The notes beneath the pieces are model-generated. The model saw only the letters and a program-made list of their open reading frames with translations, was not told the origin of the DNA and did not search any database. A stretch of DNA of 64,000 nt. Source: Clarkia xantiana subsp. parviflora. Taxonomy: Eukaryota; Streptophyta; Magnoliopsida; Myrtales; Onagraceae. The translations under genes and the position numbers were made by a program. Every line of letters starts with the position of its first letter. Position 1 is the stretch's first letter. Of the stretch, positions 23,735 through 36,354 are shown in pieces. The DNA lies in NCBI GenBank assembly GCA_036873135.1, contig JAPTYO010000040.1, positions 186,001 through 250,000 of the forward strand. The letters run 5' to 3'.

Positions 23735-24500
23735 TTAGCTAACTCGTACCCACATGTTTTAGTCATGTTGTCAAATGCATCTATATTTTTTTATATTGTT
23801 AAATGTATCAATATGTATTGATGTGTTGCTCAATACACTTTTAGTCTAAGTTCCGTTTATTTTTGTCGTTAGTTATTCACGTGTTACTCACATACAATAA
23901 TTTTTTTAATTAAAAAAATAAATGATTTTGCTAATGATAGATATACCCTTTATCCTCTTCTTCTACGTCGTGATGAAATTAATTACCCCTAAACCTAAAC
24001 CTCTACAGACACGATTCTTTGTATCGTTACTCGTCTTTACTGCGTTGTCGTGTATCTTCGTGGTTGGTCGTCAGCTACTAGCCCATCGCAGTGATTGGTC
24101 GTCGTGGTGGTGGTTGGTTGTCGTGGGTGCATTCGTGTGCATGTGTGGCGCATATGTATTTAACTAACAGTGTTAGAGCTTCAGGTGCATTCACCAACAT
24201 AGCAAAACGTATGAGTGCATTCACTTACTTGTGTGGTGCATCCAGCAACATGCATAAACGTATGAGCATATGTATTTAACTAACAGTGTTAGAGCTTCAG
24301 GTGCATTCATCAACATAGCAAAACGTATGGCTGCATTCACTTATATGAGTGGTGCATCCAGCAACATGCAGAAACGTATGAGCATACGTACTTTACTAAC
24401 AATGTTAGAGCTTCAGGTGCATTCACCAACATTGCAAAACGTATGGGTGCATTCACTTACTTGTGTGATGCATCCAGCAACATGCAAAAACGTGACTACT
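23735..24500. repeat. dispersed repeat copy A with three 116-bp tandem units
   Basis: Homologous to 42255-42775 over its whole length. Shared blocks include GTTGCTCAATACAC, TTTTTGTCGTTAGTTATTCA and ATTACCC-TAAACC. The distal part, starting CATATGTATTTAACTAAC, is present three times here at 24151, 24267 and 24383 (period 116 bp) but once in the other copy. The units share GTTAGAGCTTCAGGTGCATT and GCATCCAGCAACATGC. Open frames cross the units, but a period not divisible by three makes a repeated protein unlikely. Confidence 0.75.
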
Positions 24501-27500
24501 AGCTGATCCAAATACATGTTTGAATTTGAATCTAAAGGTGCAGATAAGACATAATCATATAAACTAAAATATTTTGTTATTAAGTATAAAATAAAGCACA
24601 AGGGATTTCTTTATGGAATAGCGGCGAACAAAAATGAAACAGTTATTATAATAATAATAAAAGTAATAATCAACTCTTAAAATGCACTATTCCCATATGA
24701 TTTGATGTGTCTTTGTATTACTTGAGGTGGTCAATTTGATACATGACTTCTTTAGTCTTCGGGATCAATGTGGATGTACAATTGCATGCATTATTAGTTT
24801 TCGGATTTAAACTCCCTTGATTTTGAGCTGTAAATCACTTAAAAATCCACTAGGCTTTATGGGTCTGCAGCTTCATTTAATTTATTCAACTAAATAAATC
24901 AAATAATTTAATTTTGAATTTTTATTTATAATATAATATTATAATAAATATATTTATATTTATAAATACTAAAGTTATATTATATAAAATATTATTTAAT
25001 GATTGAAAATTTTCAAACGCATTTAATGTTTGGAATCACCCATTTGTAATACGTGACACAATAAGTTAATTTTGTATCGTTAATAATTCTATAGTTAATT
25101 TAATGGCCCTAATTTAAATAATTGATTTTTTTAATTGAGCTGAGAATTATATTTCTTTATTAGCACCATCCAAAATATAGTATATGATCATGTATAGATA
25201 TATCATATTTGCATAGTCTGGTCCTGATTGTAAAACGAAATTCTTACGAATAATGAATCCAAATGAATGAATGGAATATTAAATTATAATTAATATGTTC
25301 GTGAGTATATTGAGAATGTAGATAGGTTATTGTATTAAACAAAAGAATCTGCTAATCACATATTTATATAGAAGATCAATCAAGAAAGAGAGGGGTTGAT
25401 GAGATTCTGGGCCGTAGGATCTTGTTCTGATGAAGGTGATCAGAATCCACATGGTGGGTCCCTGATGCTGATTATGAGACATTGACCTTTCAGAAGCAGT
25501 ACAGCAGGACAGCTTGAGAGCTAATCAGGTGAGGCCACGTGGCGTCTGCACGGAACGGTGAGATGGTGGTGAATTCTGATGTGGCGTTTCGTGTTCTGTA
25601 ATTCTTTCCTGCTGCTACGCGCACGTGCCTGTTCCTTCACGGTGGTTTGGTTTCCACGTACTCAACTCAAATTACATGCAGTGCCGGACTGATCCAAGTA
25701 TAGTTCACGGGTCCTAATTAATCTAAAATTCACACAAAATGTCTTTTTATAAGGTTCAAATTAAAAAAAAAAAAACACAGCATTATTATTTTGGTATTTC
25801 TATTTTTTTATTTAATATTTCATATTAAACGAATAGTTGATAAATGATTTTTCGTTCATTTTTACAGAAATATTTAGTGCCACTCATATATCTTAAAAGT
25901 TATTTTACGACAACTAAGTTAAACTTAAAAAAAAAAATGGCTAGACATAAATTAGTTATGGATATTTTTTTTTAAGTTTATAAACTTAATTGTCTGTAAA
26001 ATACAAAATTTAAAACATAATTGATCATTTCATTTTTTGTGGGTGGAAAAATATTTATCAACCATTCGAATAATTATAAACGACGCTTGTTCATACAAAT
26101 GTTTTGTTTTTATATATACTAAGTTTGTAACAACCTTTAAAAATAAATGCTTATTTATGCAATTTACCCTTTTAATTAATACAAACGAGACATTCTTTCT
26201 TGTAATCAATTCCGATCCCGAGTATTTGTCAAAGGGTTTAGGTTTGTTTAGAGTTTTGACTAGTTACGTTCTTAAATTTCGAGCTGGTTTAAATAAATTA
26301 TTAATTAATTATATAAAAATATCGTATGCGGTTATATAGAGAAGCTAAGTATATTTACTAAAGTAGAATCTTTAGGGAACTGAATTTCATTAGTGTCTAA
26401 AGAATTGTAAATCATTCTCGAGTTGTGTTGTTCCATACATTATGGAAGGACATGATTTAATCCTTCATTTATTTTATAATAATAATAATAATATATAATA
26501 TGGAAAGACGTAATCAGCACGGGACTCGGTTAAAAAAATTCGTTCGTTTGTTTCAGAAAATTTTCCTTTTGAATTCCCCTTTTACGTGCTAATATTTTCC
26601 AACTTGATTCACAATATAATTGAGCTTAATAAGCTGACTTCTTAACTATGCTCTGTTGACTCTATGATGAGGAAAAACGTTCAACCGTAAACATAAAAGT
26701 TTAAATATTTAATAGCGAGAAAAATTTAAAGTTGATGAAAAAAAAAATGTCACTTAGGTAGCTTTCATTTTCTTGCGTAGTTTATAAGAGTATCATAATT
26801 GGACATATATTAGAGTGTCGAGATACTCGATAGTGCTAGTCTACTTGCCTCCATCATGTCTCCATGTAGTTTATCATCTCCAAGTATTCATGTTTTTATA
26901 ATATATATAATATAATATATAAACATTATCATGATTAATTACTATATCTTCATTGTATTAGTGTGTTTTTATTTTGGGTACGATGTGGGTTTAGTAATAA
27001 TTAATAACAATACAATAACACGAGTTAACCGTAACAATAATTAGTGCATAATAAACCTTTAAGAAACTTAAGGAACTTTCCTTCCTAGAATTCGAAAGTT
27101 AGTAATTATTGTTTATTGAGAATTATTTGATGTACAAATTACTTTTTAGGTCGTAAACCAGGACATTTGCATAAACTTTAAGTGTCCATAAAAGCTACCT
27201 AGACTCTTTAACTTATAGTTGTAGGGAGATAAAATGTTTAAATAAAAATTTAATCCGGCAAAAATATTGGTTAAAATGAAATAAAATTAATTTTAAGTGG
27301 AGAAGAATTATATTTTTGATAGAGAAATCGGAATTAAATAATATATATTTCATTTTAAATTTAACCGATCCACATTACAAAATTTAGTAGTTTTGCCTCT
27401 TGGATATAAAGAAAACATAAATAAACTTAAAATGAGGAGAGAAGCATTTAATTACCAATGGATCCTGTTCGTAAGATCCAACGGTGAAAACTAGCAATAC

Positions 27501-27755
27501 GTATTAAGGTTTTTTAGCATTTAATTTTTTTTATTAAAAATTAAAACAAAATAAAAACAAGAGTCTCATCGTCATGGTTGCCTTAAATTCAGTTCACGCC
27601 TCATCCACAATGACGATTATTACACCCTCAAATTCCCTCTCATATATCTATCTTCATCTTCTTCATCTCTATCCTCTGCTAAACTTAACCCTAAGCTTTT
27701 CTTCCATCTCTTTCTGCTAATAATCCTTTATTTCTCCGTAACTAGCTCCAACGGC
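24501..27755. other. intergenic and upstream region of the ZF-HD gene
   Basis: Mostly very AT-rich with no gene. At 25380-25680 there is a GC-richer island with GCCACGTGGC and GCGCACGTGC (G-box-like) and no long open frame. The last 150 bases before 27756 are CT-rich and probably the leader of the ZF-HD gene. Confidence 0.45.
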
Positions 27756-28523
27756 ATGGACTTAAGTGTCATACCCTATATCACCGCAGACACCGAAGAT
27801 GGCGACGTTATACACTCCAAGAGGACCGGCGCCGGCGCGGCGGCTGTCAAGTACAAGGAATGCATGAAGAACCACGCCGCTTCCCTCGGCGGTCACGCCA
27901 ACGACGGCTGCGGCGAGTTCATGCCGCATCCGGACCCGGCCAAGCCGCTTTCCTGCGCCGCCTGCGGCTGCCACCGCAACTTCCACCGCCGCGACGCCCC
28001 CGGCCACCACTCTCCGGCGCCTATGCTGATGTACAACGCCGGGCCTACTTCCATTCTCTGGGACCGGAAGCAGGCGCTCCGGGCTCCGCCGGTGCAGCGC
28101 CGGGTGGGGCCGGTGGCTGCGGCGGATCTGGGGGATTTCGACGGCGACGAGTGCAACGATGACTCGAGATCTGAAACGCCGGAGAGAGGGGATTTGAACA
28201 GCTTTCAGGTGGTTGGAGCTCCGGTGATGATGAGGAGCAACAAGCGGTTCCGGACGAGGTTCACGGCGGAGCAGAAGGAGCGGATGTACGAGTTCGCGGA
28301 ACGTGTGGGGTGGAGGATGAACAAGCAGGACGAGGCTCTGATGAACCAGTTCTGCAGCGAGGTCGGCGTGAAGCGCAACGTGCTCAAGGTTTGGATGCAT
28401 AACAACAAGAACGGCCGCCGGAGAGACGGCGGCGCGACCACACCACCGATGACTTCGCCTGTGGCAGTGACTCCTCATCCGCCGCCGCCCGCGGCAGCAA
28501 CGCAGCAAGCTGCCGGAATTTAG
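27756..28523 (+). CDS. zinc-finger homeodomain (ZF-HD) transcription factor
   Basis: Intronless, 255 residues, as is usual for the ZHD family. The ZF-HD dimerisation domain spans about residues 32-82, with YKECMKNHAASLGGHANDGC, CGEFMPHP and CAACGCHRNFHRR supplying the conserved Cys and His residues. The homeodomain spans about 162-220, with KRFRTRFTAEQKERMYEFAE and the recognition helix KRNVLKVWMHNNKN; the invariant Trp-x-x-Asn pattern is intact. The tail is rich in Pro, Thr and Ala. ZHD proteins form homo- and heterodimers, bind ATTA-core sites and act in development and stress; MIF microproteins antagonise them. Which Arabidopsis ZHD is the orthologue I cannot say. Coding sequence is GC-rich against AT-rich flanks. 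Confidence 0.95.
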   Translation: MDLSVIPYITADTEDGDVIHSKRTGAGAAAVKYKECMKNHAASLGGHANDGCGEFMPHPDPAKPLSCAACGCHRNFHRRDAPGHHSPAPMLMYNAGPTSILWDRKQALRAPPVQRRVGPVAAADLGDFDGDECNDDSRSETPERGDLNSFQVVGAPVMMRSNKRFRTRFTAEQKERMYEFAERVGWRMNKQDEALMNQFCSEVGVKRNVLKVWMHNNKNGRRRDGGATTPPMTSPVAVTPHPPPPAAATQQAAGI

Positions 28524-29506
28524 ATACCTTGTTCGTAATGGGGTTTGATGATATGATGCAATGGAACTGTTCTTCTAACTCTTTATGATTTTGTCATTTT
28601 TTTTTCCACTTTTTTTTTAATTATTCGAAGTAATCTAATTGATCTTTTAGAGACATGGTCGTTGCATGTTTCATGTTAGTGTTGGTTTCATGGTCGGTGG
28701 GGTTTTCTCAGCTCCAATCGTCTCTTTTTCATAACTTGATGATGATTGACAGACATTTTATGAACCTCAACTGCAATTGCTGAAAATATATGCATTCCAA
28801 TTTTCAATTAATTAAGTTTGTAATTATTTGAAAGAGATCTCTTGGGTGCTAATTTCTGTTTCGAGCTCGGTTCACATATGAGTTTGCAACTGATCCGATC
28901 AATTTATGTATGAAAAAGCGAGTTTAATTAAATTAGCTAATTTAAGACAACCTTAAAACTTTGCATAAGTAAACATACATTTAAGGTACTGTTTTCGTTA
29001 GTTGTTTTGTATATTAAACCGTGCTTTGCATGTTTTTTTTGGTTAATTAAGGAAATAAAATACATAAAGAGTCTACAGCACTTACCGAATCACACAATAC
29101 AACAAGAAAGTGTAGAAGTAGAGAAAATCTTTATTCTTTAAAGGTACATCGATTCTAACTACATGTTTGACGAGTTTAGCCTTAATCTTATTTGCTTTTA
29201 AGAAAACGTGTCTCAAACCATACCGCTTTGCATGTAATTAGGTGCATATAAATCCGAGTTCTTAATTTTTTATTTAATTTCTCACGAAGAATATTAAAAA
29301 TTTAGTATTCGTAGCATGTTTATTTTACATTATAATAAAATTACATTCGTACCGGGTCGGTAAGAGTTAAAGTTACTTAAATTTAGACATACTTAAATAG
29401 CTTTCCTATCTTCTCTTTAGATTTGTCTCGAATCGTCTATCATTTAAGGATATTGATTGTGTCCGGCATGGGGTGGGCTCTAGTTAGATAGATTATTTAT
29501 ATGAAT

Positions 29507-29538
<32 letters not shown>

Positions 29539-30368
29539 GAAGGAAAAATATGAAATAAATATGGAATTGATTGATTTTATTTTGGAGGTTTGGGAAAGTT
29601 GATTCAATGTCTAATTATTTGTACCCAACAATGGTAGGACTTAAAGTGGCAAGTGCGAAGTAAATGCGCGATCCCTAGAGTTGAATCATATATATTTTTG
29701 TATTTTGTTGTAGAGATATCATATATATTGAATAAGGATTTATTCTTTTGTGAAAAAAAAAACAGAATTTATTCTTATTACTCATAATCCTGAAATGATA
29801 AAGCAATTTTATTTTAAATATAGTATTCATATATAAATGCAATTCTACTCAATTAAATTAGATAAAAATGATATCGAAACATACAATTTTTTTAGATTTG
29901 ATAGTTAATTTTAATGATAATGGAATCCATTATTTTATTAAGTTATTTTATTAAATAATATATATTACTTATTTTTATTTTTTTGTGGTGGTTATAATGG
30001 GTTATCAGAATGCTAGTATTTGTAATGTTTGCTATACATTTAGACTAATCCACATTCGTACCGAATCAACTCGTAAGAAATAAAAGTTTTGTTTACAAAC
30101 ATATTTTAGATATAATATATATTACTTAATTCATATATATATATATATGTTAGAGGACAGTGGGCCGAAAAAAAGAGTACTAGTGGATATGGTCACATGG
30201 GCTCCTCAAGTGGGCTTAATATGAAATGTAAATGAGAAACAAAGTTGAAAATTCATCTTCTTAGCCATTGTTACCCAACTGACAACAACACTGATCATTT
30301 TATGACTCTTCTGTTTTCTCCCTTTCAAGTGTGGATGTGATTCTCGCGATTCTCAGTTGAAAAATTGG
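28524..30368. other. intergenic between the ZF-HD and PPR genes
   Basis: AT-rich DNA with a (TA)n tract at 29511-29538 and a shorter one near 30136. No gene recognised. The end is presumably PPR promoter. Confidence 0.45.
29511..29538. repeat. (AT)n microsatellite
   Basis: Uninterrupted AT dinucleotide run. Confidence 0.9.
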
Positions 30369-30561
30369 ATGGTGGTGAAGCTTATCGAAGGAATGATGAC
30401 TGAAGGGCTGCTTCTTCTAGTTTTTTCTGTTCGCACACTTCAGTGGGATGGCTGATCGGGAAGACCTTCATAGCTTTGACCAATCTGTGCGATGCGAGAG
30501 TTACAGGGAACCGTTAAAGCTAATGCAAATGAAATTCGGAGTCTTTACCCTTCCCTTTTAA
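30369..30561 (+). promoter_or_regulatory. two upstream open reading frames before the PPR start
   Basis: uORF1 runs 30369-30455 (28 codons plus stop). uORF2 starts at the next ATG, 30448, overlaps uORF1, and runs in another frame to 30561, across the PPR start at 30492. If transcription begins upstream of 30369, scanning ribosomes meet both first. The transcript start is not known. Confidence 0.5.
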
Positions 30562-32541
30562 AGATTCTGAAGCTTTGTGTCACTGCAAGGACTTCAAAAT
30601 GCGGCATTTCAGCTCACGGTCGCATTATTACCAACGGATTGGCGCCTAACATTCAGTTAAGAACCGCGTTGATATTCTTTTACTTGAAGCATGCAGATGT
30701 GGAGACAGCCCGCAAACTGTTCGATGAAATGTCTGAAAGAAATGCTGTGTCTTGGACGGCTATTATTTCCGGGTATGGTAAAATAGGGAATAATGCTGAA
30801 GCACTATCTATGTTTGCAAAAATGCATAAGTGCGGTGTTAGAGCTAATGAATTTACGTATGGAAGTACGCTGCCGGCATGCACTAGAATGAGGTTTTTGA
30901 ATGTGGGGTTGCAAGTCCAGGGGTGCATTGAGAAAAGGGGGTTTGGAGATTACATGTTTGTGCAAAGTGCATTGGTAGATTTTCACTCAAAGTGCGGAAA
31001 GTTGGATGATGCAAGACGCCTGTTCGAGACAATGTCTAAGAAGGATGCTGTAGCTTGGAATGCTATTATTGGAGGATGTGCTGCTCAGGGTCCTTTTAGT
31101 GATTCGGTTCGACTATTTATGTCAATGGTTAGAGAAGGTACTTTCATTTTTAGACCCTTCTTCGATTGGCTTTCGCATGCATTATGAATATCTTTTTTTG
31201 CTTGCCCATCATTTGGTTCATAAGATACTGCTCTCACCTAGCCCATCAGCTTCGTGTATCTATATTCCTCTCTTTTTTGTTGATACCTTATATACTGAAG
31301 TCAGAACAGGCTTTGATATACGGCAACCGCAAGCACTCATTTTTTACTAAGTTCTGTTGAGAAGTGCCATGGACCAAATATTTGCCCAAAACAGATTGCG
31401 AATTGATATACTATTTGTATATGTGAAGTAATATTTGCCCAAATTTATGTTTATTCTGAAATGGTTCAACTGTCAAAATTCAATAGGCATGACTCCTGAT
31501 TGCTTTACTTTGGGAAATGTCTTGAGGGCTTGTGCTGGTTGTGGCTGTCTCAAACAAGTGATGCAGATACACAAGTTTGTTACTCAAATGGGTTTCACAT
31601 CTTACATGGACTTGACTGGCTCACTAGTTGATGCATATGCAAAATGCGGTAGCATTAAATCTGCCTATAACATATACAAGAACACGAAGAGAAAAGATTT
31701 AATATGTTGTACTGCTCTTATCACTGCATATGCACGAGAAGGGAACTGCACTGCTGATACCATGGATCTCCTGGGGGAAATAATCGAAATGCAAGCAGAT
31801 ATTGATGTTGTAATGCTGTGCTCGATACTTCACGTATGTGCAAATGCAGCATTATTGAGCTTGGGAAGACAGATCCACGCTTTTGCCTTGAAACACGAAC
31901 CTAACCTTGATACAGCCTTTGGCAACGCTCTGGTTGACATGTACGCAAAATCCGGAGAAATCAAAGACGCGAACCGCGCTTTTGAAGAAACGAAGGTGAA
32001 AAACGTGATATCATGGACTTCGTTAATTACAGGATACGCGAGGCACGGACTTGGGCATGAAGCAGTGGAACTTTATAAGAAGATGGAATCCGAAGGGTTG
32101 AAGCCAAACGATGTTACGTTCTTGTGTCTTCTTTTTGCGTGTAGTCATAACGGATTGACTGATGAAGGATGGGAATGCTTCAATAGCATGATAAGGAAGT
32201 ATAAATTGTCTCCTAGGGTTGAACATCTATCTTGTATGGTTGATCTATCTGCAAGAGCAGGTCAACTAGAGGAAGCTCATCTGTTGATGCAAGAGATGAA
32301 TATTGAGGCTAATGGCTCATGTTGGGCTGCTGTTCTTGGGGCAAGTCGATTCTATGGTTCGACCGCACTTGGAGAAACGGCTGGAAAGAAGTTAATCATC
32401 ATGAACCCAGAAAATGCTGCAAACTATGTAAATTTGGCTGGCTTATATGCTGAAGCTGGTGCATGGGAGGACGTTTTGCGCATCCATAAAATGATGGAAA
32501 ATAGGGAGTTGAAGAAAGAAGCTGGGTTTAGTCAACTGTGA
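30492..32541 (+). CDS. pentatricopeptide repeat (PPR) protein, PLS class with E-type end
   Basis: Two exons, 30492-31137 and 31487-32541, join within a Gly codon (G|GC) to give 566 residues. Tandem PPR motifs start near residue 50. Typical signatures are ARKLFDEMSERNAVSWTAII, GKLDDARRLFETM, LVDAYAKCGSIKSAYNIY, LVDMYAKSGEIKDA and NVISWTSLITGYARHG, alternating P, L and S lengths. The C-terminal E-like region includes VEHLSCMVDLSARAGQLEEA and AANYVNLAGLYAEAGAWEDV. It ends GFSQL with no DYW deaminase domain. Such proteins bind organellar RNA and support C-to-U editing with a DYW partner. The N terminus is not obviously a transit peptide. The intron is notable, since most PLS-class PPR genes lack one; it has a good donor (AAG|GTACTT) and acceptor (CAATAG). 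It resembles the group of At3g20730, from memory. Confidence 0.9.
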
Positions 32542-33391
32542 TAAATACGATATAAATAAATATTATAAACATTAATTGAATATCTTGAATTGACTTTATG
32601 TTAGTAAATGTATAAATTATTGTTTTAGCAATTCATACTAATTACTCATCGAATATATTATTACACACATACTTTTTTATGTTGTCTAAAACATAACTAA
32701 TTAATCTTTATTAAATAAATTTCCGTTAATTAAAAAATAACATATATTATCAATATATTTCACATATAAATTATCCTCTATTATATTTATATATTATACA
32801 TATAAAATAAAATTGTGAAAAAAAATCATTGTAATATGTATTTACTTAATAAATACTCCTAATTTAATCCATTTTTTATATTGTGCATTATCAAAAATAA
32901 ATTACATTGAAAATAATGAAATAAATTAAAATTAAAGTACTATATACTTATCGCACAAAACGCGTGCTAACCACCTAGTAAATAAAATAAACTCTACTAA
33001 TTCATTTAAAATTGTGGTCGCTAAACTCATCACGTGCAACACACATGTTATAAACATAACATAACGTGTTTGATTCATCAAATATAACTTTAGAGAAAAA
33101 AGAATATAATTTAACATGTTTGATCGGCCAATGAACATCCAAAATGTCTCTTTTATTGATAGATCCAACCAACAATTAGGAAGTAAGGAAGAAATTTGGA
33201 ACCCAGAATTCATCATCATCATCATCATCAAACAAGTGTAGTGTAATCAATTAAAGAGAAAATTTGGGAAATTTTGTTTATTTCCCCCTTTTATCAGCAC
33301 TGCATGCACCAGGCAGTTCACTCACCCCAAGAAATACAAGCATCTGATGCTTTGGGTGTATATGCACCGGGTGGATGCATTTATCCTGTCC
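32542..33391. other. intergenic between convergent PPR and invertase genes
   Basis: Very AT-rich, containing both 3' UTRs. A (CAT)n-like run lies at 33211-33230. No other gene. Confidence 0.5.
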
Positions 33392-36314
33392 TCAGCAATT
33401 CCAAGATGAGGATCTCTTGAGCACTGGCTTCATCTGCTTATCCTCCTCCAAGGAAATCATTCCCAAGTGTGAAGGATCCTCAAGCATCATTTTTGCTACC
33501 AAATATCCTGCAATTGACCATGTTTGGTATTTTCTTGCTTGTTTTCCGACGTATCTCCCAAGTTTACCATCGTAGTATTCGGGCCAACCGTCCTTGGATA
33601 ATCGGGTCTCAATAAGGTCGATCGCTCTTCTAGCTATTTGAGGCCTTCCAGTCTTTATGGCAGCAGCAGTTAGCATCCACAATAACACTGCATTTATATA
33701 TATATGGGAGACAAAACTTGAAAGCATCACAAATGTTTCCTTCTACAATTATAAAAATACCTTTTTCAAGTAGTAGCTACATTATTTATCTAGCAATGCT
33801 ACAAAGTGTGGAACTATATTCATTTACAATCCAATTCAATCACATTTTTTCATAAAAAAGGTAACTTTTTTCACTTTTACTCAAAATTTCATACTTGATC
33901 CATATTCAAATATGGTTTTCAGCAGTTAACTGTTCATACAAATTGAGCAAATTCAGTCAAGTGTAAAAGAGGTAAAGAGAAAGACCTGGCCAAGATCCAC
34001 CATTATGATAACTCCATCTGGTGTTCTTAGGATCGCAACCAGTTACGATTCTCCATTCATGGTTTTCTAGTGCTGGATAAGCGATCTTCAGTGGCATTTC
34101 CCCGATGAGCTCCTCCCATCGTGATTCAAGAAGATCCATAATTGCCATTGATTGCTCAGGAGTTGCAAGAGAAGACATGATAGCCATACAGTTCCCCAAA
34201 GCAAACCATCTAAAATCCATCTTTGCTGGACTCACATTGCCAATGAAGTAGCCACCACGCGATGGCATAAAGTCAAATACCCATTCTGGGATCGAATCTG
34301 GTATGACATTGAATTTATTTACAGCTGTGTGAGAGTATTCCTCAGTCTTGTACCGATACACCACATTTAGTTGTTGGAAATCAATCCAGAAATAACTTCG
34401 CATATGGTAACTTAAAGCATGCAACCGCTTCACAATCCTCTCAATGAATTCTTTCCCTTCTCCATCAGGCTTCAACATTGACAGTGCAGATCTAAGGGCC
34501 ATGAAGAAAAGTGCTTGTATCTCAATTGGGTAACCATACACTCCCTGTTCAGCAGAAAAGTTGATTTCAAGTCGAATTGAATAGACAGTAACGTAGCGAT
34601 AATATGTCCTTCCACAGTGAGTCCAATGGATTAAACAGCAATGACTTTTAAGTTATTTCCAATTAATTATTGTTGAAAGGTTAAAGACAACATCTACTAT
34701 AAATGCATTTTTCAAAGCAGATATGTCAGAGTGAAAAAGAAATCTCTTCCATTTCTAAAAACTTTTGACTATCTTACTAAGTCATTTTTACCTTAATTTA
34801 ACATTTTCACTCTCCCTAAGTTCAACACTTTATAGAACTTTCCAGGAAGTTGTACCTTTCAGTATTCACGACTTGATTGATAAAATAGTTCAAATAAAGC
34901 AGATTTTTTTAAGAGAAAAGTATAATTTACCATTCGTCGATCTATCATAGAGCATCCATCAGCACAGAGCAGAGTTGGGAACGTATCAAAGCCCTCCGAA
35001 AGGCACAGAGAAAGGATTAGCCTCATACCCCTTTGACATTCAGGTGTCTCTGAAAGAGACATATCACCAGTGGACTTTGTGTATGCACGAAGTAAGATAA
35101 TCCACCAGAAACCAGAGTCAACTGGAGCAACCCTTCCAATTGCACTTTCCCCAAAATCTGCAACAATTGTATCCGTTTTCCTGACAGGATCGTGTAAAAC
35201 TTTGAAGCTAGCAGGCATTACACCCTCCCCAAGTGTAAACCTGTCGATTCTTTTTTCCCACCCTTGAAGGTACAGAGTCTTCATCAGGAAATTCTTAACT
35301 ATTTCAGGTTCCCCATTCATCAGAAAAGCTAGACCACTTGGTACAAAATCCCGCACAAAAACCTGAAAACAGAACAGTTCATTTCAAGGTTTCAAAGTCA
35401 TTGTTGAAGCGTATCTCAATCACTAGTCTTTTTCATAGTTGTATACCCCCACCAACATTTATATGGTCCAATCATTATATTTTCAATTCTTTTAAGAGCC
35501 CAAATCTTTATACGCATAAGTATCTCAACGGATATGGGTTTTGAGTAAGACCCTTTTAAGTTTCACAAATTCACAGCTACTAGCAGTAATTTGAAATCAA
35601 ACACACTGAAAAATCTCCAAATACATGATTTTTGTACCTTTTCCCTCTAAGGAATTGTTGCCTTTCATATAATAACTCGATTCATACAGAGCTAGAATTT
35701 CTGACAACTATGCTCACTGAACATGTCGAATGATCTAACAAAAGTAGAAAAACTTCTGAAACTTAACCAATCCTATAAGGTACATACAAAATTGTCATAA
35801 ATTGAGCTGATAGCTCATTGCTGGACCTGATCATATAACTAACTATTCTACCACCACCAAACAACACATAAGCACGAATCTAAACTGGCATTGAGGTTCA
35901 TCAGCAGATGGTAAATTCTGGGTATACCTGATCATAGTTCAAAACTTCTTCAGAGGCATGGTCACAGGCAGCTAGAGTACCAACTGGTTGGCCTCGAAAA
36001 TCAACAACAGATCTTCTGAGAGCATCCCAGGCATCAGCTACCATTGGATGTGGCTCAAAAGAATTGCGAGTTGATGATGCTGGCGTATCCATTCCAGACC
36101 TTCCACCCGAAGAGTGTGCATACTCAAAGTTTTCAGTGGAACCCCTATTGAGTCCAGAGAGCTCACTAAAGGACCTCTCATCAAAGGACCTCTTCCTCTC
36201 AATGTTAATTCTGGGCTTCTCAAGAAGACGAGAAAGATCGTAGTCATCAAGTTCAGAAAGCTGGGAGCAAAACGAGCTCACATTCCTCATCCCACCCTCT
36301 CTGTGGCCATCCAT
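33392..36314 (-). CDS. neutral/alkaline invertase, cytosolic type (GH100)
   Basis: Hydrolyses sucrose to glucose and fructose at near-neutral pH. Four coding exons on the minus strand: 36314-35928, 35362-34931, 34544-33986 and 33687-33392, giving 557 residues, close to the 551 of Arabidopsis CINV1. The N-terminal region has [19 protein letters not shown] and [14 protein letters not shown], typical of the non-organellar clade; no transit peptide is seen. Core motifs include [33 protein letters not shown], the catalytic-site segment [19 protein letters not shown] (its Asp is the presumed acid), [38 protein letters not shown] and [12 protein letters not shown]. It ends [13 protein letters not shown] Ser in the KRSFDE motif is a known phosphorylation/14-3-3 type site in CINV1. 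Exon 3 ends one base into a Val codon. A leader intron is likely (donor near 37002, acceptor TAATGCAG just before 36355). Confidence 0.95.
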
Positions 36315-36354
36315 ATCTTCTCTTCGGTGGATGATAAGGTGCTAGATTGAGAGA

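Noticed and set aside
24151..24500. CRISPR-like or satellite array
   Set aside because: Units are adjacent with no spacers, and the genome is a plant. It is a three-copy tandem expansion of a dispersed repeat.
23922..24506. Open frames crossing the 116-bp tandem units, with repeated GASSNM-like words
   Set aside because: The period is not a multiple of three and the second copy of the repeat at 42.3-42.8 kb does not keep the frames.
27762..28508. 248-codon open frame antisense to the ZF-HD gene
   Set aside because: It is a frame shadow caused by high GC content in the third codon position. The sense frame has both ZF-HD domains intact.
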